Below, piece by piece: positions 54,254-62,771 of a stretch of DNA of 64,000 bases (positions are counted from its first letter, which is position 1; every line of letters begins with the position of its first letter). The notes beneath the pieces were generated by a model. The model was not told the DNA's origin. It ran no database searches and was given only the letters and a program-made list of their open reading frames with translations. The DNA comes from Microcoleus vaginatus HSN003 (GTDB lineage Bacteria; Cyanobacteriota; Cyanobacteriia; Cyanobacteriales; Microcoleaceae). Where the stretch lies: NCBI RefSeq assembly GCF_022701255.1, contig NZ_CP031705.1, forward strand, positions 5,580,001-5,644,000, given 5' to 3'. The position numbers and the translations under genes were made by a program.

Positions 54254-54982
54254 CTAGACTTTCTGAGCGAGAACGCGTTGGAGAACTTGCTGGTAAGCGG
54301 TTTCTACCGATCCTAAGTCGCGGCGGAATCGGTCTTTGTCCATCACACGGGCGTCGGGGTCGGCTTCTGCGTTGTCCCAGAGGCGGCAGGTGTCGGGACT
54401 GATTTCGTCGGCGAGGATCAGATTTTGATGTTGGTCGATACCGAATTCTAGTTTGAAGTCTACCAGGGTGATGCCGCACTGGCTGAAAAATTCTTTGAGT
54501 ATTTCGTTAATTTCGCGGGCGGCGATTTCTAGTTGGTCTACTTGTTCGGGGGTGGCTAGCTGCATTAGCAGCAGTCTGTCGCGGGTCAGCAGTGGGTCTC
54601 CTAAATCGTCGTTTTTGTAATAAAACTCCACCAGGGGCGGATTGACGATTGTGCCGAGGGCGAGGCCGGTTTGCTTGCAAAGACTGCCGGCGGCAATGTT
54701 TCTGACTACGACTTCCAAGGGCAAGATTTGGACGCGACAGACTCGCATTTGGTTGGGGGTAGGCGTGTCGATGAAGTGGGTGGGAATGCCTTTGGCTTCT
54801 AGCATCCGAAACAGGTGGGCGGATACGGCGCAGTTGATTTCGCCTTTGCCGATGATGCTGCCGCGTTTCTGGGCGTTAAAGGCTGTGGCGTCGTCTTTGA
54901 AGTGGGTCAGCAAAATTTCGCTGTCTTCGGTGGAGTAGAGGATTTTGGCTTTGCCTTCGTAGAGTTTGCGATCGGCTGACAT
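54254..54982 (-). CDS. purC: SAICAR synthetase
   Basis: 242 residues. Ligates aspartate to CAIR in purine synthesis, using ATP. Motifs: LYEGKAKILYSTEDSEILLTHFKDDATAFN (7-36, ATP grasp), CRVQILPLEVVVRNIAAGS (83-101), ITLVDFKLEFG (173-183), DEISPDTCRLWD (194-205). ATG start. Same direction as bamA and the lpx genes; purC next to bamA is common in cyanobacteria, though a 185-base gap suggests separate control. Confidence 0.96.
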   Translation of the reverse strand: MSADRKLYEGKAKILYSTEDSEILLTHFKDDATAFNAQKRGSIIGKGEINCAVSAHLFRMLEAKGIPTHFIDTPTPNQMRVCRVQILPLEVVVRNIAAGSLCKQTGLALGTIVNPPLVEFYYKNDDLGDPLLTRDRLLLMQLATPEQVDQLEIAAREINEILKEFFSQCGITLVDFKLEFGIDQHQNLILADEISPDTCRLWDNAEADPDARVMDKDRFRRDLGSVETAYQQVLQRVLAQKV

Positions 54983-55239
54983 GGCGATTAATAATGTAGA
55001 TGAGTTTTAGATTTTACCGTAGCTCGATCGGGCGTTATTGGCGAGTTTTTGGATTTCGGCTGCGCCCCTGAGAACATGAGGGGCGAGTACACCTGTAGGT
55101 AGATACCGTCATCTGCCCCGGCATAAATGATTCTGGACAAAGGACAATAGAGATTAAACCTGCTGGGTTCGCGATCCGTGCTGACTAAACCTGGCCAACG
55201 AGACGGGCGCTTAAAAAACATCTATAAAATGGCTGATTT

Positions 55240-55671
55240 ATGCAAGACAAAAAAATTCATATTCTCTTGGTAGAAGATGATGAGGTTGACGTGATGAACG
55301 TCCGGCGAGCTTTCAAAAAAAATAACATCGTCAACCCCCTCTACATTGCTGCCAATGGAATAGAAGCGTTAGCCATATTACGTGGAGAAGGAAAAATAGA
55401 TCCTCCAATGCCTCAAGCGCGCCGATTGATTTTGCTGGACTTGAATATGCCGAGAATGAGCGGGATCGAGTTTTTGCAAGAATTGCGACTGGATGAAGGT
55501 TTGAGGTCGATTCCGGTAATCGTCCTCACAACTTCTAATGAAGATAGAGATAAAGTAAAAGCTTATAATTTGAATGTAGCGGGCTATATTCTTAAACCTG
55601 TGACTTTTTCTAACTTTGTGGAAGTGATGGCTACCCTAAACAGATACTGGATGCTGAGCGAAATTCCCTAA
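55240..55671 (+). CDS. CheY-like response regulator (Rcp1 type)
   Basis: 143 residues, receiver domain only. Acidic pair in LLVEDDEVDV (Asp13/Asp14), phospho-acceptor Asp67 in LILLDLNMPRMSG, Thr in VLTTSNEDRD and Lys in YILKPVTFSNF. The NPLYIAANGIEALAILRGEG stretch and DLNMPRMSGIEFLQELR are typical of the Rcp1 group, which pairs with cyanobacterial phytochrome-type kinases. Here the neighbour is the hybrid kinase 126 bases downstream in the same direction, a likely partner. ATG start. Confidence 0.92.
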   Translation: MQDKKIHILLVEDDEVDVMNVRRAFKKNNIVNPLYIAANGIEALAILRGEGKIDPPMPQARRLILLDLNMPRMSGIEFLQELRLDEGLRSIPVIVLTTSNEDRDKVKAYNLNVAGYILKPVTFSNFVEVMATLNRYWMLSEIP

Positions 55672-55796
55672 CTAAAATAAGGAAATTTGAATAATTTTTT
55701 TTTTCAAGGAGGCTGTGTGATTTTTCAGCGATGCAGTTGTTTTAATTCCTTTTTCTCGACAGCAGCTTTTTCGGAGTAATCCAAAACTCGGTTTTT

Positions 55797-58700
55797 ATGG
55801 ACAAAATTCTCACAATTCTGATAGTTGATGACGATGCAGTTGATCGGATGGCGATCAAACGTTCGCTCAAGTCCGCTGGTGTTTCGGCAGAAGTTACTGA
55901 AGCAGAAGACTGCGCGGATGCGCTCGCCCAACTCTCGGTCAGCAAAAATTCTATTCAGGCTACCTCGAAACTCTCCAAACAAAATAAATCTCAACCTTTA
56001 AGCGAGGTTGAGGAGACAGAAAATGGGCTGCTATTAAATCAAATATTTGAGTGCAAATTTGACTGCGTATTGCTCGACTACGGATTGCCGGACGGAGACG
56101 GGCTGAGTTTGGTAAAAAATCTACGAGAAGCGGGGCTGAAAGTTCCCTTAATTGTGCTCACCGGTCAAGGCGACGAACAAATTGCTGTGGACTTGATGAA
56201 GGCAGGAGCTTCTGATTATATCGCTAAAAATAAGCTTTCTCCAGAGAGTTTGTCTCGCAGTTTGTACAATGCGATGCGCGTTTACCGCGCCGAATATCAG
56301 GCGTTTCACACCAGTCAAAAACTCAAGGAAAGTGAGGAACGATACAGGTTAGTGTTAGAGGGAGTGAACGACGGAATTTGGGATTGGGATTTAAGTAAAA
56401 ATGAGGTTTATTGGAACGATCGCCTTTTGGAAATTATTGGTTTGTCGCGCCAGCAATTTGGCAGGAGTATGGAAGCTCTATACAACCGCCTGCACCCGGA
56501 TGACAAGGAGGGAATTGTCGCGGCGATCGCCGCTCACTTGGAACAAGAAATAGACTACAATGTAGAATTTCGGCTGCTGCACTCGAACGGTCTTTACCGC
56601 TACTGCACTTCTCAGGGAAAAGCTCAGCGGAATTCCCAAGGACAAGCGCTGCGGATGGCGGGTATGATTAGCGACATTACTGAGCGCAAACAGGCGGAAG
56701 ATGCTCTGGAAAGGGAACGGCAGCAACTGAGACAAATTATTACTTGCGTGCCTGTAGCAATGGCGATGTTCGATACACAAATGCGCTATATGGCTAACTC
56801 TAAAAAATGGGTTAGTCAATTTAATTTGGATTTGCCGTCCCTGAATAATCTCAGCCATTACGAATTGTTTCCAGATACGCCAAATCGCTGGAAAGCAATG
56901 TACCAAGAAGTGCTCCAAGGCAAGGTAGTTTCTGTGAGCGAAGATGCGTGGGAACGAGCAGACGGATCTGTTCTATACCTGCGGTGGGCTGCTCACCCTT
57001 GGTACGATCCAGACGAGCAAGTGGGCGGAATTGTGATGGTTGCCGACAAGATTAATGAGTTGGTGGAAGGGCGGGAAACTGCCTTAGAAGCGAGCCGCGT
57101 GAAGTCGCAATTCTTGGCGAACATGAGTCACGAAATTCGTACTCCGATGAATGGTGTTTTGGCAATGGCTCAATTGCTGCTGCGCGCTCCACTGGAATCG
57201 AAACAGCGGGACTGCGCTCAGACTATTTACCGCAGTGCTGAACATTTGCTGAACGTTATTAATGATATCCTCGATTTCTCTAAAATTGAAGCGGGAGAAA
57301 TGCGACTGGAAAAAGCTAATTTTGATTTGGATAACTGCGTTGAGTCGGTGATAGAAATCGTAGCGCACTTGGCCGAAGAAAAAGGTATTGAATTGAATAT
57401 TTTAGTTGACAGCTCGGTGCCGAGAAAGCTGGTGGGCGACGCGGGCCGATTGAAGCAGGTTTTGCTTAATTTGACGGGGAATGCCATAAAATTTACCGAT
57501 CGCGGTCAAGTTCTAATTCACGTAACGGTGAAACAGGGCAACCGCTTGGCAGAGGGTAGACAAGGGGCAAGATTGCTATTTTCGGTGCGGGATACTGGCA
57601 TTGGAATTTCGCCCGAAGGGCAAACAAAGCTGTTCCAATCTTTTACTCAGGTAGACGATTCTCCTACTAGGCCTTACGGTGGTACAGGTTTGGGTTTGGC
57701 TATTTCCAAGCAGTTAGTAGAGATGATGGGAGGCGACATTGGAGTTCGTAGTTTGCTAGGCAGCGGTGCGACTTTTTGGTTTGCTGTACCTTTGGAAAAA
57801 CAGTTGCAAGTTGAGCCTAATGAACCCGAACTTGTGGGCAAGAAGCTGTTAGTAGTCTCTGGAAGCGCTTTGAGGAGGGCAGCGGTGCGATCGCTCGCTC
57901 AAAGTTGGGGTGCCCGCTGCGATGAGGCAGAAACTGCTGCTGAGGCTTTGAGTTGGTTGAAAAATTCCCAGGGCGGGATTTCTCAGCATTCGGGGGAGGG
58001 GGGAAAAAGCTGGGATGTGGTGCTTGTGGACTTGCAAATGCCGGAGTTGGATGCGGAGGAATTTGCTAGGAAAGTGCGATCGACCTCGACTGTTGGCTCG
58101 TTAATCGCCATGACTGCTTTGCGAGAACAGCCGAAGGCTGAATCGCTTTGCAGTCGGGGTTTTAACGGGTATTTGATCGAGCCGGTGCGGCCTAGCCGCC
58201 TGCTTGAGGCAATCCTTGCGCCGGTTAAGGGAACGGGATATTTTGGGACATCGGAGGCTGCTAATACTTGCAAGTGGCCAGCAGTTGATTCTCAATATGT
58301 TACTTCCAATTCGCCGTCACCGCTGAGAATTTTGGTGGCGGAAGACCACCCGATCAATCAACAAGTTCTTGTCGAACAGTTGGCAGTTTTAGGCTATCAC
58401 GCTGACTGCGTGGTCAACGGTCAAGAAGCGCTGGATCGGCTGGCAAAAAAAAGCTATGATTTAGTGCTGATGGACTGTCAAATGCCCGTACTTGACGGTT
58501 ATAAAACGGCGCAAAAGTTGAGACAAATCGAAGGAAGCGATCGGCATACTTTTGTGATGGCTTTAACTGCTCATGCTATGCCCGGGGAACGAGAAAAGTG
58601 TCTGGCGGCGGGGATGGACGATTATCTCAGCAAACCTGTAGATTTAGATGCTTTGGCGGCGGCGCTGAAAAAGTATGAAGCCCGAAATGTTGAGGGTGAA

Positions 58701-59213
58701 AATAAGTATGGAGTTAAAAGTATTAATCCCGAAAACAAATCTCAATTAGCAACAAATTATACAGAAGTTGTGGAAAAAGCGCAGGTTGTGGCTGGGCCGG
58801 CACCAAGGGCGATCGCACTTCAAAGTTGGGAACATAGAGACTACGACGGACTGTTCGACAAGAGCAGATTGGAGCAACTAGGACGAGTTAATATTAAATT
58901 GCCAGAGCGACTTTTGCAAGCTTTTGTGGCCGACGCCAAAGCAGATGTGGCTGCTGCCAAAATAGCTGTAGAAGCTAAAGATTGGCAAGCTGTGGAATAT
59001 CAAGCCCACCGTCTCAAGGGAACTTCGGCTAATGTGGGAGTTGCTCTGATGTCAGATTTGGCGGCACAATTGGAGCATCAAGCGCGAGGCTTTCAATCTG
59101 AACCACCAGAGGGGGAATTGTTAAATATTGAGAGGGTTGAGAACATATTAGTGAGTTTGTCCAGTCATTTAGCCCGGGTTCAAGAATTTGTGGAAACTCG
59201 AATGTTTGGTTAA
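55797..59213 (+). CDS. Multi-domain hybrid sensor kinase (REC-PAS-PAS-HK-REC-REC-Hpt)
   Basis: 1138 residues, soluble, no membrane helices seen. Order: receiver 1 (5-135, Asp94 in VLLDYGLPDGDG; about 30 residues are inserted before it); PAS/PAC 1 (about 180-300, WDWDLSKNEVYWNDRLLEIIG...MAGMISDITERKQAE); PAS 2 (about 305-425); HisKA with His445 in NMSHEIRTPMNGVLA; HATPase_c (NAIKF, DTGIGI, GTGLGLAISKQLVEMMGG); receiver 2 (about 680-800, with VVLVDLQMPELD); receiver 3 (about 840-960, Asp893 in LMDCQMPVLDG); Hpt (about 1020-1130, His1071 in QAHRLKGTSANVG). A complete internal phosphorelay that could feed the CheY-like protein upstream. Confidence 0.92.
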   Translation: MDKILTILIVDDDAVDRMAIKRSLKSAGVSAEVTEAEDCADALAQLSVSKNSIQATSKLSKQNKSQPLSEVEETENGLLLNQIFECKFDCVLLDYGLPDGDGLSLVKNLREAGLKVPLIVLTGQGDEQIAVDLMKAGASDYIAKNKLSPESLSRSLYNAMRVYRAEYQAFHTSQKLKESEERYRLVLEGVNDGIWDWDLSKNEVYWNDRLLEIIGLSRQQFGRSMEALYNRLHPDDKEGIVAAIAAHLEQEIDYNVEFRLLHSNGLYRYCTSQGKAQRNSQGQALRMAGMISDITERKQAEDALERERQQLRQIITCVPVAMAMFDTQMRYMANSKKWVSQFNLDLPSLNNLSHYELFPDTPNRWKAMYQEVLQGKVVSVSEDAWERADGSVLYLRWAAHPWYDPDEQVGGIVMVADKINELVEGRETALEASRVKSQFLANMSHEIRTPMNGVLAMAQLLLRAPLESKQRDCAQTIYRSAEHLLNVINDILDFSKIEAGEMRLEKANFDLDNCVESVIEIVAHLAEEKGIELNILVDSSVPRKLVGDAGRLKQVLLNLTGNAIKFTDRGQVLIHVTVKQGNRLAEGRQGARLLFSVRDTGIGISPEGQTKLFQSFTQVDDSPTRPYGGTGLGLAISKQLVEMMGGDIGVRSLLGSGATFWFAVPLEKQLQVEPNEPELVGKKLLVVSGSALRRAAVRSLAQSWGARCDEAETAAEALSWLKNSQGGISQHSGEGGKSWDVVLVDLQMPELDAEEFARKVRSTSTVGSLIAMTALREQPKAESLCSRGFNGYLIEPVRPSRLLEAILAPVKGTGYFGTSEAANTCKWPAVDSQYVTSNSPSPLRILVAEDHPINQQVLVEQLAVLGYHADCVVNGQEALDRLAKKSYDLVLMDCQMPVLDGYKTAQKLRQIEGSDRHTFVMALTAHAMPGEREKCLAAGMDDYLSKPVDLDALAAALKKYEARNVEGENKYGVKSINPENKSQLATNYTEVVEKAQVVAGPAPRAIALQSWEHRDYDGLFDKSRLEQLGRVNIKLPERLLQAFVADAKADVAAAKIAVEAKDWQAVEYQAHRLKGTSANVGVALMSDLAAQLEHQARGFQSEPPEGELLNIERVENILVSLSSHLARVQEFVETRMFG

Positions 59214-59424
59214 TATCTTACTAGATCGTAGTCGATATTAGTCGGCGAGTAAAATCGCCCTTACAAAAACGAAGTCTCTCTCGCTTGAGACCAAAAAATA
59301 AAGCAGTAAGGTACGCAGTGTGCATCCTACATCTAAAAATTCTAGGTAGATTTGTTTCTTTCTTTCTTCACTCCGTGTCCTCTGCGTTCTCTGCGGTTAA
59401 TTAAAAAAAATAATTAATTTAGCT

Positions 59425-61737
59425 ATGAATTACGATACCAGTACCAACACTATTTTAGATAGCGATTTATTAGAAAATGACGAAAAGCTGCTAACGCCTT
59501 TGATGGCTTTTTATCGGGAAGTTTTAGGATATGAAAACCAGGCTACCTGTGAGGAAGATCCTGTAAATGCTGTGCCGTACCCGCCAGATGAAATCAATAA
59601 TTTAGGTGTTGACAATCTCCTAGCAAAAGTGGCTCGCTGCTGTCGGGAAAGCAAGGTGGGAAAAAAATTACCTACGGCTTTTTACGTTCACGTTTCGGCT
59701 TTGCAGACACTCAACCCTGTCCTCGGAATCTACGAAAATTGTGCCAGACGCACTCTCGAAAATATTGAGGAAGCAACTTTAGTTAAATTTTCACTCCATC
59801 AACCTAAAATATCTTATCTTTTTTACCCTGATTTCGATACAGATGCTCACCCTGCTTTGCAAACCAGCATCCAAATTAATCTAGCAACAGGGGAAGTTAA
59901 ATATTTCGATTACAGCAACAGCGAAAATCCTCCTGTTTTGCACCGCAAGGAAACTTTTGTAGCTGCGGATTATCCCCATTACGAAAAGTTTTCGAGCCTG
60001 ACTCGCTGCGAGGAAGGATGGGGACTGCTTGACAATACTAGCGTTATCGGTACTCGCGATGGTTGGCTCAAATACTTGGGATATTGCGGTGTGGAAATCC
60101 AAGATCATGCTGTGGTTGAGCGTTTGAAACAGGAGAATAGCGAGCTATCAATTCCCAAAATCGAGCGACACAAAGCTGCGATGGTACGCAACTCTCTTTC
60201 TAAACCTTTGCGTCTGGTTTTAGAAGCTGATTTAGCGATCGATGGGGCGACTTTTTTTGATTACGGTTGCGGTTACGGCGGGGATGTTAAATATATTGCA
60301 CAAGAGGGTTATGCTATTTCGGGTTGGGACCCATACTATCAGCCGGATACTCCGCGAACTTGTGCGGATATTGTGAATATTGGTTATGTGATTAATGTAA
60401 TTGAATCTTTGGCGGAACGCCGAGAAGCTTTGCTGAGTGCTTGGGAATTAACTAAGAATTTATTAGTTGTAGCGGCTCAAGTTTTGATTGATGATAGCCA
60501 GCGAGGCCAAATTGCTTATGGGGATGGGGTGATTACTTCTCGGAATACTTTTCAGAAGTATTACGAACAAGAAGAGTTGAAGGTTTATATTGACCAAGTT
60601 TTGAATGTTGATGCAATTCCTGTGGCTTTGGGAATCTATTTTGTGTTTCGGGATGCAGCGGAGGGTGAAAGTTTTCGTGCTTCTCGGTTTCGATCGCACT
60701 TATCGACTCCCCGGGTGCGATCGCAAGTTAAGCGGTTTGAGGATTATGCGGAAATGCTGGCTCCTTTGATGGCTTTTGTGAGCGATCGGGGCCGCCTTCC
60801 TGTTAAAGGCGAATTAGCTGAAGAATCGGTAATTAAGGGGGAATTCCACAGTTTTAATCGCGCTTGGAGGGTGATTTTGCAAGCAACGGATGCGGATGAT
60901 TGGGAGACAATCGCCGATAAGCGCCGCCAAGATTTGCTAGTATATCTCGCTCTCAACGGTTTGGGCGATCGACCTTCAATGCGCCGACTCCCGGCTCAAA
61001 TCCGCAACGACATCAAAGGTTTGTTCGACAATTATCAAAAAGCTTGCACTTTGGCTGATTTAATGCTGTATAGTTTGGGCAAAGCTGATATTGTTGCTGA
61101 CTGTTGTGAAGATAGTGCGATCGGCTACAAACAGCCCGGTTCCCTTTCCGTTCACGTCTCCGTTTTAGAAGAACTAGACCCTTTGCTGCGGCTCTACGAA
61201 GGCTGCGCTAACCGCACTATTGGCAGGCTTGACGGCGCGACAATCATCAAATTTTACGCTCGCAAACCTCAAATTTCCTATTTATTTTATCCCGATTTTG
61301 ACACTAACCCGCATCCAGCCCTCCACACGGCTATGCACATACATTTGCGCGACCTTTCTGTCAGCTATCAAGACTATTCTGATGTGTACAATCCGCCAAT
61401 TTTAGTGAGAAAAGAAGCTTTTGTTAGTCCTAATTATCCCCATTACGAAAAGTTTGCGAAACTCACCCGCCAAGAAGAAAAGTTAGGGCTTCTCGATAGT
61501 GGCGTAGTTAAAAAGCATCGGGAATGGGTGAATAGTTTGGAGGAAAACTGCGTTAAAATTAAAGGTCATCGCTTGTTTTGGCGATCGGATGCTGATTCAG
61601 AAAAATTGAAAATGGTGCAAAAAGCTGCGTCGGAACGTCAGCAGAAAAAGATTGAGTTTAATGCAGGAAAGAGTGAACAAACCGTAGAGGACACAGATGG
61701 CGCCGAGAATGGAAAGGTTAGTGGCGAACACAGTTGA
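59425..61737 (+). CDS. DNA phosphorothioation-associated putative methyltransferase, with duplicated flanking domain
   Basis: 770 residues. Centre: a Rossmann SAM-binding part with IPKIERHKAAMVRNSLSKPLRLVLEAD (about 243-270), TFFDYGCGYGGDVKYIAQEGYAISGWDPYY (276-305, motif I), ADIVNIGYVINVIESLAERREAL and TRNTFQKYYEQEEL, matching the family known as dnd-associated methyltransferases. A domain of about 130 residues occurs twice: 89-215 (HVSALQTLNPVLGIYENCARRTL...ISYLFYPDFDTDAHPALQTS...YPHYEKFSSLTR) and about 583-710 (HVSVLEELDPLLRLYEGCANRTI...ISYLFYPDFDTNPHPALHTA...YPHYEKFAKLTR). No dndBCDE genes are in this window. Confidence 0.82.
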   Translation: MNYDTSTNTILDSDLLENDEKLLTPLMAFYREVLGYENQATCEEDPVNAVPYPPDEINNLGVDNLLAKVARCCRESKVGKKLPTAFYVHVSALQTLNPVLGIYENCARRTLENIEEATLVKFSLHQPKISYLFYPDFDTDAHPALQTSIQINLATGEVKYFDYSNSENPPVLHRKETFVAADYPHYEKFSSLTRCEEGWGLLDNTSVIGTRDGWLKYLGYCGVEIQDHAVVERLKQENSELSIPKIERHKAAMVRNSLSKPLRLVLEADLAIDGATFFDYGCGYGGDVKYIAQEGYAISGWDPYYQPDTPRTCADIVNIGYVINVIESLAERREALLSAWELTKNLLVVAAQVLIDDSQRGQIAYGDGVITSRNTFQKYYEQEELKVYIDQVLNVDAIPVALGIYFVFRDAAEGESFRASRFRSHLSTPRVRSQVKRFEDYAEMLAPLMAFVSDRGRLPVKGELAEESVIKGEFHSFNRAWRVILQATDADDWETIADKRRQDLLVYLALNGLGDRPSMRRLPAQIRNDIKGLFDNYQKACTLADLMLYSLGKADIVADCCEDSAIGYKQPGSLSVHVSVLEELDPLLRLYEGCANRTIGRLDGATIIKFYARKPQISYLFYPDFDTNPHPALHTAMHIHLRDLSVSYQDYSDVYNPPILVRKEAFVSPNYPHYEKFAKLTRQEEKLGLLDSGVVKKHREWVNSLEENCVKIKGHRLFWRSDADSEKLKMVQKAASERQQKKIEFNAGKSEQTVEDTDGAENGKVSGEHS

Positions 61738-61823
61738 AATTTGTTGGTGAGGCGTTTACAATTGAGGCTGTGGCAGTAGTTTGAAAACCATCGTTTTTTG
61801 TGAATTTTTTTGTGAATAACGTA

Positions 61824-61853
61824 TTGACATTGTAAATACATTTTACCTATACT
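61824..61853 (+). promoter_or_regulatory. BrnTA promoter, probably giving a leaderless mRNA
   Basis: TTGACA (61824-61829), 18-base spacer, TATACT (61848-61853). The start point would fall at about 61860, on or next to the ATG at 61861. AGGGAG lies only one base before that ATG. Confidence 0.6.
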
Positions 61854-61860
61854 AGGGAGC

Positions 61861-62157
61861 ATGAATGTATACTTCGTGCTCAATGGCATTACCTTCGTAT
61901 GGGACGACTCAAAAGCGCGGATCAATCCCACAAATCATGATGGGGTTACTTTTCAACAAGCTGCTGAATCCTTCTTTGACCCATTTCTAGTTGTCGTTGA
62001 TGCCAGCCGCAATGAGGAAGCGCGTGATGCTGTGATTGGGCTAGATAGTCGGTGGAATCTACTGTATGTGGTTCACATTGAGCGTGAAGAAAATGTCATT
62101 CGGATTATTTCAGCACGTAAAGCAACTCGTCAGGAGAGGGCAGAGTATGAAGGTTGA
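61861..62157 (+). CDS. brnT: BrnT-family ribonuclease toxin
   Basis: 98 residues. FVWDDSKARINPTNHDGVTFQQAAESFFDP is the hallmark BrnT start (WDxxKA...NxxKHGVxFxxA), though the usual KH is here TNHD; then RWNLLYVVHIEREENVIRIISARKATRQERAEYEG carries the R...ISARKAxxxExxxYE ending. BrnT is an RNase that stops translation under stress. A GTG at codon 6 is an alternative start. It overlaps the antitoxin gene by 11 bases. Confidence 0.9.
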   Translation: MNVYFVLNGITFVWDDSKARINPTNHDGVTFQQAAESFFDPFLVVVDASRNEEARDAVIGLDSRWNLLYVVHIEREENVIRIISARKATRQERAEYEG

Positions 62158-62440
62158 AGCATTAAAGCAGCGATTAAATCCAAACCGTCCAATGACTAGC
62201 GTGACGATCCGTATGCCCGAAGATGTTGTGGAAGATCTAAAGAAAGTTGCACCATTGTTGGGTTTTTCCGGTTATCAGCCCTTAATTCGTGCTTATATCG
62301 GTCAAGGTTTGCGCGTTGATTTAGAACGATTTGAGACGGAGACAGTAACAGCCTTAGTAGCAAGTTTGAAGCGTCGAGGTGTCAGCGATGCAGTGATTGA
62401 TGAGGCTTTAAACGAAGTCCTTCGTGCTGAGTCCTGTTAA
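62147..62440 (+). CDS. brnA: BrnA-type antitoxin
   Basis: 97 residues from ATG 62147, inside the last codons of brnT (GAGTATGAAGG). A ribbon-helix-helix-like segment is SVTIRMPEDVVEDLKKVAPLLGFSGYQPLIRAYIGQGLR (19-58), which would bind the promoter and neutralise BrnT; the C-terminal part is charged. A longer frame from 62066 only reads through brnT. BrnA proteins normally repress their own operon. Confidence 0.85.
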   Translation: MKVEALKQRLNPNRPMTSVTIRMPEDVVEDLKKVAPLLGFSGYQPLIRAYIGQGLRVDLERFETETVTALVASLKRRGVSDAVIDEALNEVLRAESC

Positions 62441-62463
62441 TTGTGTCTAGCCAGCAGCATCTC

Positions 62464-62560
62464 ATATCAAATCCGTTGACATCGGAATTATTCATCTCTC
62501 TCTTCTGGAGACTCTGCGCCCTCTGCGGTTAAATCATTCCGGTACAATCGGAATTGATAC
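62464..62560. repeat. Dispersed inverted-repeat element, family B, different core
   Basis: Ends ATCCGTTGACATCGGAAT (62471-62488) and ATTCCGGTACAATCGGAAT (62535-62553) resemble the copies at 7631 and 17122, but the inside is TCTGGAGACTCTGCGCC-CTCTGCGGTTAA rather than heptads. That inner motif also occurs at 59365-59402, before the dnd-related gene. Confidence 0.65.
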
Positions 62561-62682
62561 CATTACAAAAGTCACTGTCTCATAAACGCAGACGCAACCA
62601 TCCTACTTTTGACGAAGCCGTTCGCCTGGGACAAGAATGGCGTAAGTTCTGCTGAAGAGTTCAATACCTGCACGCGGATCAA

Positions 62683-62748
62683 AAACCCGGTTTCTGCGTG
62701 AATATCTCAAGGGATAATCCACGATTTTTCCTAGAAACCGGGTTTTTT
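62683..62748 (-). terminator. Palindromic terminator of the Get3d gene
   Basis: AAAACCCGGTTTCT (62683-62696) and AGAAACCGGGTTTT (62732-62745) are exact inverted copies around a 35-base interior. On the minus strand the stem ends in CGGGTTTTTG. It belongs to the dispersed AAACCCGGTTTCT family. Confidence 0.6.
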
Positions 62749-62771
62749 AGGTTGATAGTGCGTAAGTCTTG

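Larger units (their letters stand above)
62441..62771. other. Gap after brnA with a family B element and a gene scrap
   Basis: 331 bases. Contains a family B inverted-repeat element (62464-62560), a 33-codon open piece (62554-62655) reading RRRNHPTFDEAVRLGQEWRKF that could be a decayed small toxin-antitoxin or IS-linked sequence, and the terminator palindrome of the Get3d gene. Confidence 0.5.
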
